Part shown: positions 8,376-17,049 of the stretch, piece after piece
Numbering within the stretch: the stretch's first letter is position 1
Layout of the letters: each line of letters begins with the position of its first letter
Origin: Enterococcus haemoperoxidus ATCC BAA-382
Lineage (GTDB): Bacteria > Bacillota > Bacilli > Lactobacillales > Enterococcaceae
DNA length: 64,000 bases
Direction of reading: 5' to 3'
NCBI RefSeq assembly: GCF_000407165.1
Contig: NZ_KE136479.1
Span: 817,464-881,463 of the forward strand
Translations under genes and position numbers: made by a program
Notes under the pieces: model-generated
The model's database searches: none
What the model was told of the DNA's origin: nothing
What the model saw: only the letters and a program-made list of their open reading frames with translations

Positions 8376-9047
8376 GTGTCTACAAAGAGCACGCATCCGC
8401 AAGCAACAAAAAAAAGAATTTCAACTAAAAAGAAACGACGTAATTATTCAAAAGAGAAAAGAGTAAAATTCCTGAAAAAGCAATGTATTAAAACAAAACA
8501 AACAATAAAAATACGTGATATTTTTTTTCTACTAATCCTTTCTTTTTGTTTTATCTTTTTATTCCAACATAAGACCCATCGAGTATCCGGATCATCGATG
8601 CAGCCTATTTTAGAAAATAGTGATCGTATTATTGTAAAAAAAGGCCAGTTACCTGAGCGGTATGACGTGATTACGTTTGACCCAGAAATTCCGGATGAAT
8701 CTAGCTACGTAAAACGAGTCATCGGTATTCCAGGAGATCAAATATGGGCAGAGTCAAATGCTATTTATCTTAGACCACAAAAGGCTGGTAAGTGGCTATT
8801 GAACACGGCAAATCAAATTTCCGCAGAGGAGTTACCAGACAGTACATTAAAAGTGATAGTCAGTAAAGAAGTTTTTCAAACTTTAAGAGACATGCACAGG
8901 ATTCCAGAAGGAAATTATGTTGTGTTAGGAGACAATCGAAGTGCTTCGAAAGATAGCCGTACAATGGGCCTGATCAAGGAAAAACAAATCGAAGGTATTG
9001 TAACGTATCGTTACTTTCCGTTGACTAAAATCGGTCGAGTAAAATAG
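8376..9047 (+). CDS. Type I signal peptidase, catalytically intact
   Basis: I start it at GTG 8376, which has the GGGAGGG site 6 bases upstream; a GTG at 8361 lies before that site. The 223-residue protein has a basic cytoplasmic tail (residues 1-47), one transmembrane helix (about 49-65) and all signal peptidase I boxes: VSGSSMQPIL with Ser74 in the nucleophile position, YVKRVIGIPGD with Lys113 as general base, and GDNRSASKDSR. It should cleave signal peptides outside the membrane. Placed right after an inactive paralogue and within a WxL operon, it probably matures the secreted WxL and anchor proteins of this locus, in addition to or in place of the housekeeping enzyme. Confidence 0.9.
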   Translation: MSTKSTHPQATKKRISTKKKRRNYSKEKRVKFLKKQCIKTKQTIKIRDIFFLLILSFCFIFLFQHKTHRVSGSSMQPILENSDRIIVKKGQLPERYDVITFDPEIPDESSYVKRVIGIPGDQIWAESNAIYLRPQKAGKWLLNTANQISAEELPDSTLKVIVSKEVFQTLRDMHRIPEGNYVVLGDNRSASKDSRTMGLIKEKQIEGIVTYRYFPLTKIGRVK

Positions 9048-9083
9048 CAAATGAAATAGTGAATGTATAGGAGGAATTACCAG

Positions 9084-11687
9084 ATGATAAGGATTGATTG
9101 GATAAAACAGAAAGGCTGGGCTTTTCTTTTAAGTATTCTTTTACCTATGGGAATTATGTGTTTTGTCTATTTTCTTTTAGGAATCTATCCAGGCAGTGAC
9201 AAGACAATTTTAGCCAGTGATGCTTTGTCGCAAACCTCTAATTTTTTTGCAAGTTTAAACAATGTTTTACACGGAAAACAAAGTTTTTTCTATTCATGGT
9301 ATGGATCATTGGGGCTAAATTATTGGTCTTTTATGGCTTATTATTTAAACGGAATTTTTAGTCCATTAATTTATTTTTTTGACAATAGCCAAGTACCTGA
9401 TGCACTGTATCTGATTATTATATTGAAATTTGGTGCTATTGGCGGTGCTTTTTGGATCATGAGTGATCAAACCTTTAAGATCGCGCAATGGGGCAAAGTG
9501 ATGCTTAGTGTTAGTTATGCGTTAAGTGGTTTTGCAGTTGCATATTCTCCTCAGCAAATGTGGTTGGATGGCTTGATTTATTTACCATTAGTGATTTTAG
9601 GGATTCATCGTTTGATGGATAGCAGAAAACCAGCACTCTTATTTAGTAGCTACTTGCTTTTATTTTTATCCAATTTTTATATGGCGTTTATGATTGGAGT
9701 GTTTTCATTTCTCTATGTTTTTTGTCGTTTTTTAACAGATCCAACAAGGTATAAAAATAGTTTGATTCCTTATTTGATTACCTCATTATTAGCAGGTGGA
9801 GCTTCGATGGTCACCATATTACCTACGTTATTTGATTTGAAAAATAACGGAGAGAGCTTAACAACGTTACAAACTTTTTTTACAAAAGACACAGGTATTT
9901 GGGATATTCCAGTTAAAACAATGGTTGGTGTTTATGATACAAGTAAATTCGGAAGTTCACCGTTTCTTTATTTTGGGTTGTTAGGTCTGGTTTTTTGCCT
10001 ATTTTACTTTATCAGTCCTAAATTTCCATTGAAAAATAAACTGTTATATGGCAGTTTGTTCCTATTACTGATTGGAAGTGTCTATATCGAGTCACTCAAT
10101 TTATTTTGGCACGGTTTTCACTCACCCAATATGTTTTTATTTCGTTTTAGCTTTCTTTTTTCATTTTTAGGCTTATTATTAGCTGGATTTGGATTGGAAA
10201 AAGTGACCAAAGAAGACACCAATCAGTTGGTCAATATCGTGATGGGAATGATCATACTGTACATTGCTATTATCTTTTTCGCTAATCGAAAACGATATGA
10301 TTTTTTAGATAAAACCTCGATCGTAGCTACAGTTTTATTCTTGCTCGTTTATCTTTCGATGTGGTTTATTTGTGTAAAGTGGTATAAAAATAAGCGACTT
10401 TGGTGGTGCTTGTTACTTATTGTTTTTATTGGTGAAATTACGATGAATACACAACGAATGGTGACCGGGATCAATCAAGAATGGCACTATCCAGAACGTA
10501 TGGCTTATGATCGGAATTATCAGGATGTTCATCAATTAGTCGAGGCGACAGAAAAAGAGAATGATACATTATATCGCTTAGCTAATTTAAATAGTATATC
10601 TAGAAATGAGAGTTTCATTTATGGATATAGCGGAGTGTCCATGTTTTCCTCAATTCGTAATCGTCATTCGTCTATGTATTTGGATGCGCTAGGGTTTCGC
10701 TCGAATGGAACGAATTTAACGATACAATATGCGAATAATACCTTAGTGATGGATGCTTTATTGGGAATCAAGTACAACATTGCACAAAAAGATCCGCAAA
10801 AATATGGTTTTACATTAAAGGAGACTGCAGGCAAACATCAACTATACGAAAACCGTTTGACTCTCCCTCTTGGAATTTTAACCGATCAAGGAATTTATAA
10901 GAAAGATGCTGTGAAAAATCAGTCTGAACTGATTCAGTATTTATCAAATCAAAAAGAGCAACTGTTTTATTTTTCGGAAGCGGAAATGATCAAGCAAGAA
11001 AATGTCCAGATTGAAGACAAAGGCTCATTTCTTTTTTACTCAAAAACGATTCCAAATAAATTACGAAAAATGACCTATTCAATCAACGTTCCGGCTCGTT
11101 CACAAGCTTATCTAAGTTTATATGGAAGAGGGATGGATGTTGATGCAATCATCAAAGTAAATGGGGTGGAACAACGTTCCGGTCTTGAAGAAAATGGTCA
11201 GTATTACAATCTTGGCTATTATGAAAAAGCTAAAAAAATCCAAGTTGAAGTAAGTTTTTCAGGAGAAGGTGTCGTTCATTTAGTGAAGCCAACTGCTATG
11301 TTTATGGATGTGGATGTATTTGAAAAATCAGTGCAATCAATTCAAAAAAAAGGCGTTGCATTTAAAACAAAGGGACGAGTGGCTAAAGCGGATGTAACTT
11401 TAGAGAAAGCACAAGTTGTATTGACTACAATTCCTTATGATAGAGGTTGGAGTGCTTATATTGATGGGAAAAAAGTGAAAATTCCGACCTTTAAGGATGC
11501 TTTTTTAGCTTTACCTGTGCCTAAAGGAACACACACAATAAAGCTTGTTTTTTTACCTGAAGGCTTTAAAGTCGGATTTGGTTTGTTCATTTGCTGTCTT
11601 ATTCTTTTTATCTTTTACAACTGGTGGATGGTCAAAGAAGCTAGGCAAACAAAATTGATTGAAGATGATCAGGGAAAAGGGGTTTAA
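9084..11687 (+). CDS. YfhO-family polytopic membrane protein
   Basis: I choose ATG 9084, which has AGGAGG 9 bases upstream, over an ATG at 9063 that precedes that site. The 867-residue protein has a run of about 12 transmembrane helices in the first two thirds (after the outside-loop motif GSDKTILASDAL), a large soluble domain, and a final helix with a cytoplasmic tail. This matches YfhO-type proteins, GT-C-like enzymes implicated in adding sugars to lipoteichoic acid or other surface polymers in Bacillus and Listeria. The outer domain ends with a beta-rich region (PYDRGWSAYIDGKKV) typical of the family. It follows the signal peptidases and is immediately followed by two lipoproteins. A role in glycosylating the WxL complex or its anchor polymer is inferred. 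Confidence 0.8.
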   Translation: MIRIDWIKQKGWAFLLSILLPMGIMCFVYFLLGIYPGSDKTILASDALSQTSNFFASLNNVLHGKQSFFYSWYGSLGLNYWSFMAYYLNGIFSPLIYFFDNSQVPDALYLIIILKFGAIGGAFWIMSDQTFKIAQWGKVMLSVSYALSGFAVAYSPQQMWLDGLIYLPLVILGIHRLMDSRKPALLFSSYLLLFLSNFYMAFMIGVFSFLYVFCRFLTDPTRYKNSLIPYLITSLLAGGASMVTILPTLFDLKNNGESLTTLQTFFTKDTGIWDIPVKTMVGVYDTSKFGSSPFLYFGLLGLVFCLFYFISPKFPLKNKLLYGSLFLLLIGSVYIESLNLFWHGFHSPNMFLFRFSFLFSFLGLLLAGFGLEKVTKEDTNQLVNIVMGMIILYIAIIFFANRKRYDFLDKTSIVATVLFLLVYLSMWFICVKWYKNKRLWWCLLLIVFIGEITMNTQRMVTGINQEWHYPERMAYDRNYQDVHQLVEATEKENDTLYRLANLNSISRNESFIYGYSGVSMFSSIRNRHSSMYLDALGFRSNGTNLTIQYANNTLVMDALLGIKYNIAQKDPQKYGFTLKETAGKHQLYENRLTLPLGILTDQGIYKKDAVKNQSELIQYLSNQKEQLFYFSEAEMIKQENVQIEDKGSFLFYSKTIPNKLRKMTYSINVPARSQAYLSLYGRGMDVDAIIKVNGVEQRSGLEENGQYYNLGYYEKAKKIQVEVSFSGEGVVHLVKPTAMFMDVDVFEKSVQSIQKKGVAFKTKGRVAKADVTLEKAQVVLTTIPYDRGWSAYIDGKKVKIPTFKDAFLALPVPKGTHTIKLVFLPEGFKVGFGLFICCLILFIFYNWWMVKEARQTKLIEDDQGKGV

Positions 11688-11688
11688 G

Positions 11689-12660
11689 ATGGATAAAAAA
11701 TATATCGGTTGGGTAATCATATTGCTAATTTTTATTAGTGGTTGTTCTGCTAAACTATCAGAGAAGAAAGAATCATTTTCTGGAAAAGGAATTACGTATA
11801 GCGTTCAATTGCCGAGTACGTGGGAGAAGTCTTTGGACTATAAAGTGACGTATAGTAATGAAGCATTATTCGGAGCAAAAGATACGAAAAGTAATTCAAC
11901 TTTAATGATTATGGCTGAAAGAAAAGACTTGATTGACCGGACTGATTTTGGTGAACGAATTAGAAAAGAATTACAAAAACAGTATAATTATAAAAAAGCA
12001 TCAGATATTTTTATGAAAGAGTTTAACGTTGGAAAATACAAAGGATATAAGTATACGCTGGATACAACTTTTAATAAGCGAGACTCCTGGCTGCATTTGT
12101 ATTACATTGAAACAGCTCATGGAATGGTTCAATTGAATTATTATTCAGCAAAAGATGGCAATTATGAAAAACGAGCGAAAATCATTGATGAGTCTGCTCG
12201 TTCAGTCAAAGAGATAGAAGATAAAGGTGCGAAAACAGATGAAGAAGAGGGAAACATTGTCTTTGAAAACGATACTCTTAATCTAGCCTTAACGGGTGTG
12301 ATGAATGTGACGGGTGAAGCAGATCAAAAAGTATTAGCGCTGAGATATACAGTTACAAATAAAGCGAAAGATCAATCAATAAAAGCGAATAAGTGGGATG
12401 AAACGATTCAAGTAACACAAAACGGAGTAATATTGGCCCAAGGGAATTTAGCGAAGAATAATTCAATCTTAGATATTCCTAAATTGATGGCGCAAAAAGA
12501 AGAAGAACTTCCTGCTGGCGGTTCACTTGAGGGCGTGACATTATACGAATTAAAAGAGGAGGGTGATGTATTGCTGGTTCCTAATAAAACTATTTTTAAA
12601 GATGCTAAAGATATTCCGATTGTTGTATTAAATGGTACAGAGAAAGCAGGGGAGAAATAA
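11689..12660 (+). CDS. Lipoprotein with PsbP-like and DUF5067-like regions
   Basis: The ATG at 11689 starts one base after the YfhO stop and has an AAAAGGGG site. The 323-residue protein has a lipoprotein signal peptide with lipobox ISGC (Cys19). The N-terminal half (about 30-160, GITYSVQLPSTWEK) looks like the PsbP/Mog1 fold of Gram-positive lipoproteins. The C-terminal half (about 190-310) has the pattern LALRYTVTNKA, TQNGVIL, a later Gly/Leu-rich strand, like the DUF5067 family. Function unknown; it should sit on the outer face of the membrane. It overlaps the start of the next lipoprotein by one base (TAATG), so the two are co-translated. Confidence 0.75.
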   Translation: MDKKYIGWVIILLIFISGCSAKLSEKKESFSGKGITYSVQLPSTWEKSLDYKVTYSNEALFGAKDTKSNSTLMIMAERKDLIDRTDFGERIRKELQKQYNYKKASDIFMKEFNVGKYKGYKYTLDTTFNKRDSWLHLYYIETAHGMVQLNYYSAKDGNYEKRAKIIDESARSVKEIEDKGAKTDEEEGNIVFENDTLNLALTGVMNVTGEADQKVLALRYTVTNKAKDQSIKANKWDETIQVTQNGVILAQGNLAKNNSILDIPKLMAQKEEELPAGGSLEGVTLYELKEEGDVLLVPNKTIFKDAKDIPIVVLNGTEKAGEK

Positions 12661-13394
12661 TGAAAAAATCTATTCTTTGTGTGGTATCTCTGATTACGTG
12701 TGTCGTAAGTATCAGTGGTTGTTTTTTTAAAAAAGAGGCTGCAAAAGTTGAGCATCAACAATTAATTTGGCATGATTCACGAGAGAAACCATTTGGTACA
12801 TTTGATTATCCGAAAATCACTGAAAAAGAAGCATTCGATCTATTAAAAACTAAATTTGACGTAAAAGTTCCCAGTTTAATTTTCAAAGTCAAAGAGATGC
12901 TGATCGAGGATGTCGGGACTAAAACGATGCAGATTGATGAGCCAGAATACACGATGTATGCTTCAGGAGACGAATTAAAAATGCGTGCGTATTATCCGCT
13001 GGATGAAGACAACGAGTTACGAGTATTTGCGTTGGTTGATTTAAAATATTCATTTAATAAAGAGAAGAAAGAAGTTCGTTTGACTTCTCAAAAATTATCC
13101 ATGACGACTTATGGTGACAAAGTAACCTATCCTAAAGATAATTTTACTGAATTATTAGCTAAAAGTGCAGAAATTATTGAACTTCCAAAGAAACAGTCAG
13201 ATACAGCCATACAACATTTTAATGCTGATTATAACGAACTCGACAAACGACCAGTGTCTTCAAAGGCTATTGTTTACAGTAACGATAAAGAAGCAGCAGA
13301 GAAAAAGCAGGTATCACAGGCAATTTTAGGTGGTTTTGATAGCAAACAAGAATTAAAAGAGATTTACGCAACAATTGTTGATTATACGGATTAA
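12660..13394 (+). CDS. Small lipoprotein, unknown function
   Basis: This 244-residue protein starts at ATG 12660 within the stop of the preceding gene. Its signal peptide ends in ISGC (Cys21), a clear lipobox. After a Lys-rich linker the mature part is a mixed alpha/beta domain with no motif I recognise. It closes the surface operon: the next 340 bases contain a repeat element and a strong terminator. Coupling to the preceding lipoprotein suggests they act together, perhaps as accessory factors of the YfhO protein or the WxL complex. Confidence 0.7.
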   Translation: MKKSILCVVSLITCVVSISGCFFKKEAAKVEHQQLIWHDSREKPFGTFDYPKITEKEAFDLLKTKFDVKVPSLIFKVKEMLIEDVGTKTMQIDEPEYTMYASGDELKMRAYYPLDEDNELRVFALVDLKYSFNKEKKEVRLTSQKLSMTTYGDKVTYPKDNFTELLAKSAEIIELPKKQSDTAIQHFNADYNELDKRPVSSKAIVYSNDKEAAEKKQVSQAILGGFDSKQELKEIYATIVDYTD

Positions 13395-13427
13395 CTAGTT
13401 TGAAATGAAATAAGCAAAAAGTAAGTG

Positions 13428-13542
13428 TTTGGGGCAAAAATATTTAACTCCGAGAATAACAAGGAGTTACTTCTGATCCTAGCGTTTATTCGGATTCCTT
13501 GAGGCTGAGATATGACTCGTACAGTCATATCTCAGCTTTTTT
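13428..13542 (+). repeat. Dispersed intergenic repeat family 1, copy B
   Basis: It carries, in order, TTTAACTCCGAGAAT, CTTCTG, TTTATTCGGATTCC and a terminal hairpin. The same blocks occur on the minus strand at 5637-5786, and the last two occur in degenerate form at 41826-41889. The rest of the gap 13395-13736 shows no gene beyond a TATACT hexamer at 13592-13597 that could be a -10 box for the HAD gene, without a good -35. Confidence 0.65.
13504..13542 (+). terminator. Rho-independent terminator of the WxL surface operon
   Basis: A perfect 14-bp stem (GCTGAGATATGACT at 13504-13517 with its complement at 13523-13536), a 5-base loop and a TTTTTT run at 13537-13542. It is also the 3' end of repeat copy B. 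Confidence 0.9.
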
Positions 13543-13736
13543 AGAGGTTAAAAAATATTCATAGAAAAAAGCATCCATTAAACGTTTATGCTATACTCAA
13601 ATATGTGAATTAAAATAAAATGATAATCAAATAAGCTTCTGTTAAAAAACAGTCTGGCGGAGAATACTTAAGGATAGATTGATTCTTTGAACACACCGAC
13701 ATAAGAAGTGGACTATTAAGTAAAGGAGTAAATTAG

Positions 13737-14588
13737 ATGAATGTTGTTTTTTGTGATATAGATGGAACGTTTCAAGATATTGGAGGTGCAGTACCTCAGA
13801 TCAACTATGACGCAATTTATGCGTTACAAAATCAAGGGGATCATTTTGTTTTTATTACTGGAAGAGGCTACGCGCAATTGACAGAATTAATGGATGAACT
13901 AGAAAGCGAGTGTGACGTTATTTTCAGTAATGGCGGCGGGTATAAGCTTGTTGGTCAACCTATTCAGTATAATCATTGTCTAACGATCGAAGAAAGCCAA
14001 AGGGTCATTGCTATTTTAGAAGCACGAAACATTTTTTATCATGTCCATACGAATGAGGGAATTATTTTAAAAGCAGTTGAAAATTACGCAACGAATATTT
14101 TAGCATTGAGACAAAAACTTCAATCAATGGGCGATACAGAAAAGCAAATCATGGATTTTAAAGAAGAGTTTTTTAAAGAACAATGTCAGCATGTTGAGGA
14201 TCCATTTACTTATTTGGCTGAACATCCAGAACTTAAGGTGATGAAGATAGAATTGATGGAAGCAAGTGATGAAGAACATGAAATATTACGGGAATTATTA
14301 GGTAGTGAGTCTGCGGACGTTTTTTCTTCCTTTATTCAGTGCCTAGAAATCGTTAATCCAAAAAGTAGCAAAGGCAATGCTATCAAAGAATTTATGAGAA
14401 AATTTCCAACAGCAAAAAGTTATGGTATCGGTGATGGCGAGAATGATTTAGCGATGTTGGAAGTTGTAGATATTCCAGTAGCCGTAGGAAATGCCAAAGA
14501 AATCGTTAAGGAGCAGTGTCAAAAAATTATCGGAGACTGTTTAGATGGTGGTGTCGGTCATTTCATATTTAAAGAGATCATTGAGTAG
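13737..14588 (+). CDS. HAD-superfamily (Cof-type) phosphatase
   Basis: This 283-residue protein carries the HAD motifs in order: the nucleophile pair Asp7-x-Asp9 in FCDIDGT, a Thr in FITGRGYA (about residue 42), a Lys in NPKSSKGNAI (about 215), and the acidic GDGENDLAML (about 235). The cap insertion between motifs II and III matches the Cof subgroup (Hydrolase_3), which dephosphorylates sugar phosphates, flavin or cofactor phosphates in the cytoplasm. Substrate cannot be told from sequence. It has an AAAGGAG site and stands alone, without an operon partner. Confidence 0.85.
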   Translation: MNVVFCDIDGTFQDIGGAVPQINYDAIYALQNQGDHFVFITGRGYAQLTELMDELESECDVIFSNGGGYKLVGQPIQYNHCLTIEESQRVIAILEARNIFYHVHTNEGIILKAVENYATNILALRQKLQSMGDTEKQIMDFKEEFFKEQCQHVEDPFTYLAEHPELKVMKIELMEASDEEHEILRELLGSESADVFSSFIQCLEIVNPKSSKGNAIKEFMRKFPTAKSYGIGDGENDLAMLEVVDIPVAVGNAKEIVKEQCQKIIGDCLDGGVGHFIFKEIIE

Positions 14589-14750
14589 ACAGATTAAAAT
14601 TCAGTCACTTATACAATAAGATCTAATGTAAAATTTGTTGGAGTTGATCAAAAGTGTTTGGCTTTCAAGGAGCAAAGCACATCAAATTCTAAGTGTTAAA
14701 ACACAAATGTCCTAATTTTAGAGTGAATTTTTAAATTTGGAGGAGTAGTA

Positions 14751-15959
14751 ATGAAAGAAATTCAAGAGAATGTTGAACATGATTTAGAGTATTACCAGTC
14801 AGGAATCAGACAGTTATATATGAAACATTATCAAAAATATTTATTTATCATACTGGCTATCCTACTGGTAACGGTTGTTGGGATCGGTTTATCTGAATCA
14901 TTGGTTAGATGGTTGTTAATCGTGTTGTTTTTGATTGAGGCAGGACTTGTTGTCTACTTACTTCGTTACCTGAAAGCAGAAGCTTTTGAAAATTATTTTC
15001 AGCGAATCAAAGCACAGTTGCCAGGTGATTTTCACAAGATGGAGTCAATTGAAATTCAAGAAGATGATCAAGCCTATTATTTTTTAGATGATCAAGCTTT
15101 ATACGTTAAATTAAAAAAGAAAAATACTCGAAACTTTCCATCAAAAATCAGACAATATACATTGTTAGTTGGTTTTACAGATGAGTTGGATGAACAGATG
15201 CTAGAATCTCCACTGCAATTTTTTTATTATGATATTACCCAAATCAAACATTCAGCAAACTATAAAAAGGAAATGCTAAAAAATACTAATTTTATTGCAA
15301 AAAGGAAAAAAAGAAGAATAAAATCGGCAATTTTCACTATTTTGATACTCGCATTGGTTGGAACATTCGTTTACTTTGGTGCAAAAAAATACTTGAATGA
15401 TACTGGTCGACTGTTATTTGAAAAACAGGTGGAACAAGAATACCAAGATAAAATTGGTCAGGAAACACGAGTAAGAATCAGCGAGCTATCTGTCACGAAT
15501 GAAGACGAAACGCTAAAAATTGATCTGCCAAAACATTTTCATGAGGAAGAAGGGTCCTTACTTTCAGTAGATAATATCAAGGGACAATCTAGTAAAACAT
15601 TTACTAGTGATGCGCTTTATATTTCCCTATTTATGAGTGAAGCAAGAAATGCATCTAGCTTATCAGACTTTGTAAACCAAGTAATGGAAGAAGAAGGGAA
15701 AAGCATTAGTCAAAATAATGGGAAGAAGTTGCATCCTGATTTGTTTAAAAATGAATATATTGTAACAACCAAAATAAGTGAAAACGGGCAAGATGGAGCA
15801 AACAACTATACGACTTATTTTTTTGAAACAGATCGTAATTATGGCTGGATCATGTGTGAAATCGATTATCGATCTGAAGCGGCTGAACTGAATTTGGATC
15901 AGCAAGTACATGAACTATTGCGTTCGATCGTAGTTGATAGAGATGAAACAATCATTTAA
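14751..15959 (+). CDS. Membrane protein of unknown function
   Basis: I recognise no named family. The 402-residue protein has a GGAGGAG site. It has two close hydrophobic helices near the N-terminus (about 28-47 and 52-69), a cytoplasmic region of about 110 residues (with a YYFLDDQALYVKL pattern and a basic KRKKRRIK stretch), a third helix (about 194-212) and a soluble outer domain of about 190 residues. The three-helix layout predicts the C-terminal domain outside. It stands alone, ending before a convergent terminator. Confidence 0.6.
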   Translation: MKEIQENVEHDLEYYQSGIRQLYMKHYQKYLFIILAILLVTVVGIGLSESLVRWLLIVLFLIEAGLVVYLLRYLKAEAFENYFQRIKAQLPGDFHKMESIEIQEDDQAYYFLDDQALYVKLKKKNTRNFPSKIRQYTLLVGFTDELDEQMLESPLQFFYYDITQIKHSANYKKEMLKNTNFIAKRKKRRIKSAIFTILILALVGTFVYFGAKKYLNDTGRLLFEKQVEQEYQDKIGQETRVRISELSVTNEDETLKIDLPKHFHEEEGSLLSVDNIKGQSSKTFTSDALYISLFMSEARNASSLSDFVNQVMEEEGKSISQNNGKKLHPDLFKNEYIVTTKISENGQDGANNYTTYFFETDRNYGWIMCEIDYRSEAAELNLDQQVHELLRSIVVDRDETII

Positions 15960-15965
15960 ATAAGA

Positions 15966-16047
15966 AAGAACCCCTCAAAATTTAGTAACTTCTCAAAGGA
16001 TAGATGAAAATCAACCTTTTTTGAGTCAATCCAAATGAGGGGTTCTT
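15966..16047. terminator. Convergent terminator with nested hairpins
   Basis: The arms AAGAACCCCTC (15966-15976) and GAGGGGTTCTT (16037-16047) are perfectly complementary. An inner stem pairs CTCAAAGG with CCTTTTTTGAG. It lies between the convergent membrane-protein gene (+) and MerR gene (-) and can serve both, although the T-run on the plus side is short. Confidence 0.7.
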
Positions 16048-16099
16048 ATTACGGGCAACATAATTTATGAATCAGGAATTATTTATACGAACGCGCTTT

Positions 16100-16858
16100 T
16101 TAGTTGGCGAAAGCTTGAATGATTTTGTTTAGTGTTTGGGCGGCAGATTCTCCAGCTCGTTCATTGTAGTAGGAGGCAAATCGTTCGTCACCTACGTACA
16201 TTTGACCTAGACTTTTGTGCAGTTCAGCTGAATAAACAGGAGAGGTATAGCTTAGCCATTCTTTATGCTTTAGAAAGACAGTTTCTGCTTCTTGTGAGTG
16301 GTAATCATTATTTTTCATCACGATTTTTAAAGCTTCAAGCATTTCTTTTTCAGTAAGTTCCATGTCCTTAAAGTCTTCTTCGCTTAAATTTAGCCACTTT
16401 TGATTAGATGCTTTTATAGTTTCTTCTCCGTATTTTTCCCGTATTTCTTTGCCATATGTTTGCTCATTTTCTTGTAGTTTCGCTTGTTTGAATCCTACGA
16501 ATTTTTCTTTGTCAGTCATAGTGATTTCTCCTTTTTGATAACGCAACGTTTTTTCTACAGTCAGGATCAGATGATCGATTTGCTGGCGTTTTTCCAATAA
16601 TTGCTGATAATGATCTTGTAACGCGTGTTTTGGATCATAGTTTGGCGTCTCTAGTACTTTTTGGATGTCTTCTAATTTCATATCTAAAGAACGATAAAAA
16701 AGAATTTGCTGCAGCTTATCGATTTCTTTCGTACCATAAATTCGATAACCAGAAGAATTGATGCGCGCCGGTTTTAATAGATGAATCTCATCATAATAAC
16801 GCAAGGTTCGAGTGCTGATTCCGGATAATTCAGCAATCTTTTTAATAGTGTATTCCAT
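16100..16858 (-). CDS. MerR-family regulator, TipA-like (HTH plus TipAS domain)
   Basis: I start at ATG 16858, which has the GGAGGG site just upstream; an earlier in-frame ATG at 16912 lies inside the promoter. The 252-residue protein begins with a MerR winged HTH (MEYTIKKIAELSGISTRTLRYYDEI at the start; shown here in part as YTIKKIAELSGIS), then a dimerisation coiled coil (about 75-120), then a TipAS-like helical ligand domain (about 130-248). Such proteins are activated by antibiotics or amphipathic ligands and usually regulate their own promoter. The operator overlapping its promoter is clear in the sequence. No obvious resistance gene adjoins it. Confidence 0.88.
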   Translation of the reverse strand: MEYTIKKIAELSGISTRTLRYYDEIHLLKPARINSSGYRIYGTKEIDKLQQILFYRSLDMKLEDIQKVLETPNYDPKHALQDHYQQLLEKRQQIDHLILTVEKTLRYQKGEITMTDKEKFVGFKQAKLQENEQTYGKEIREKYGEETIKASNQKWLNLSEEDFKDMELTEKEMLEALKIVMKNNDYHSQEAETVFLKHKEWLSYTSPVYSAELHKSLGQMYVGDERFASYYNERAGESAAQTLNKIIQAFAN

Positions 16859-16881
16859 CAGATTCCCTCCTGTATGTATAT

Positions 16882-16912
16882 AGCATAAACCTTTACATAA
16901 CGTGAAGGTCAA
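16882..16912 (-). promoter_or_regulatory. MerR-type promoter with operator in a 19-bp spacer
   Basis: On the minus strand the -35 is TTGACC (16907-16912) and the -10 is TATGCT (16882-16887), with a 19-base spacer, the long spacing typical of MerR-activated promoters. Between them lies a dyad, ACCTTTACAT-A-ACGTGAAGGT on the plus strand (16889-16909), with 8 of 10 positions paired. It reads into the TipA-like gene, so it is an autoregulated promoter. Confidence 0.85.
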
Positions 16913-17049
16913 GCATTTTTTTTAGAATAACATAATTTCTTGCTTTTTTTGTTGAATATCTTTTTTTTGATTTACAAAGAACGAATGAAAGAGTAAAATT
17001 TTTATGTAAAGTTATCCAGATAAGTTTAAATGAATAAGGAGCTGATACA

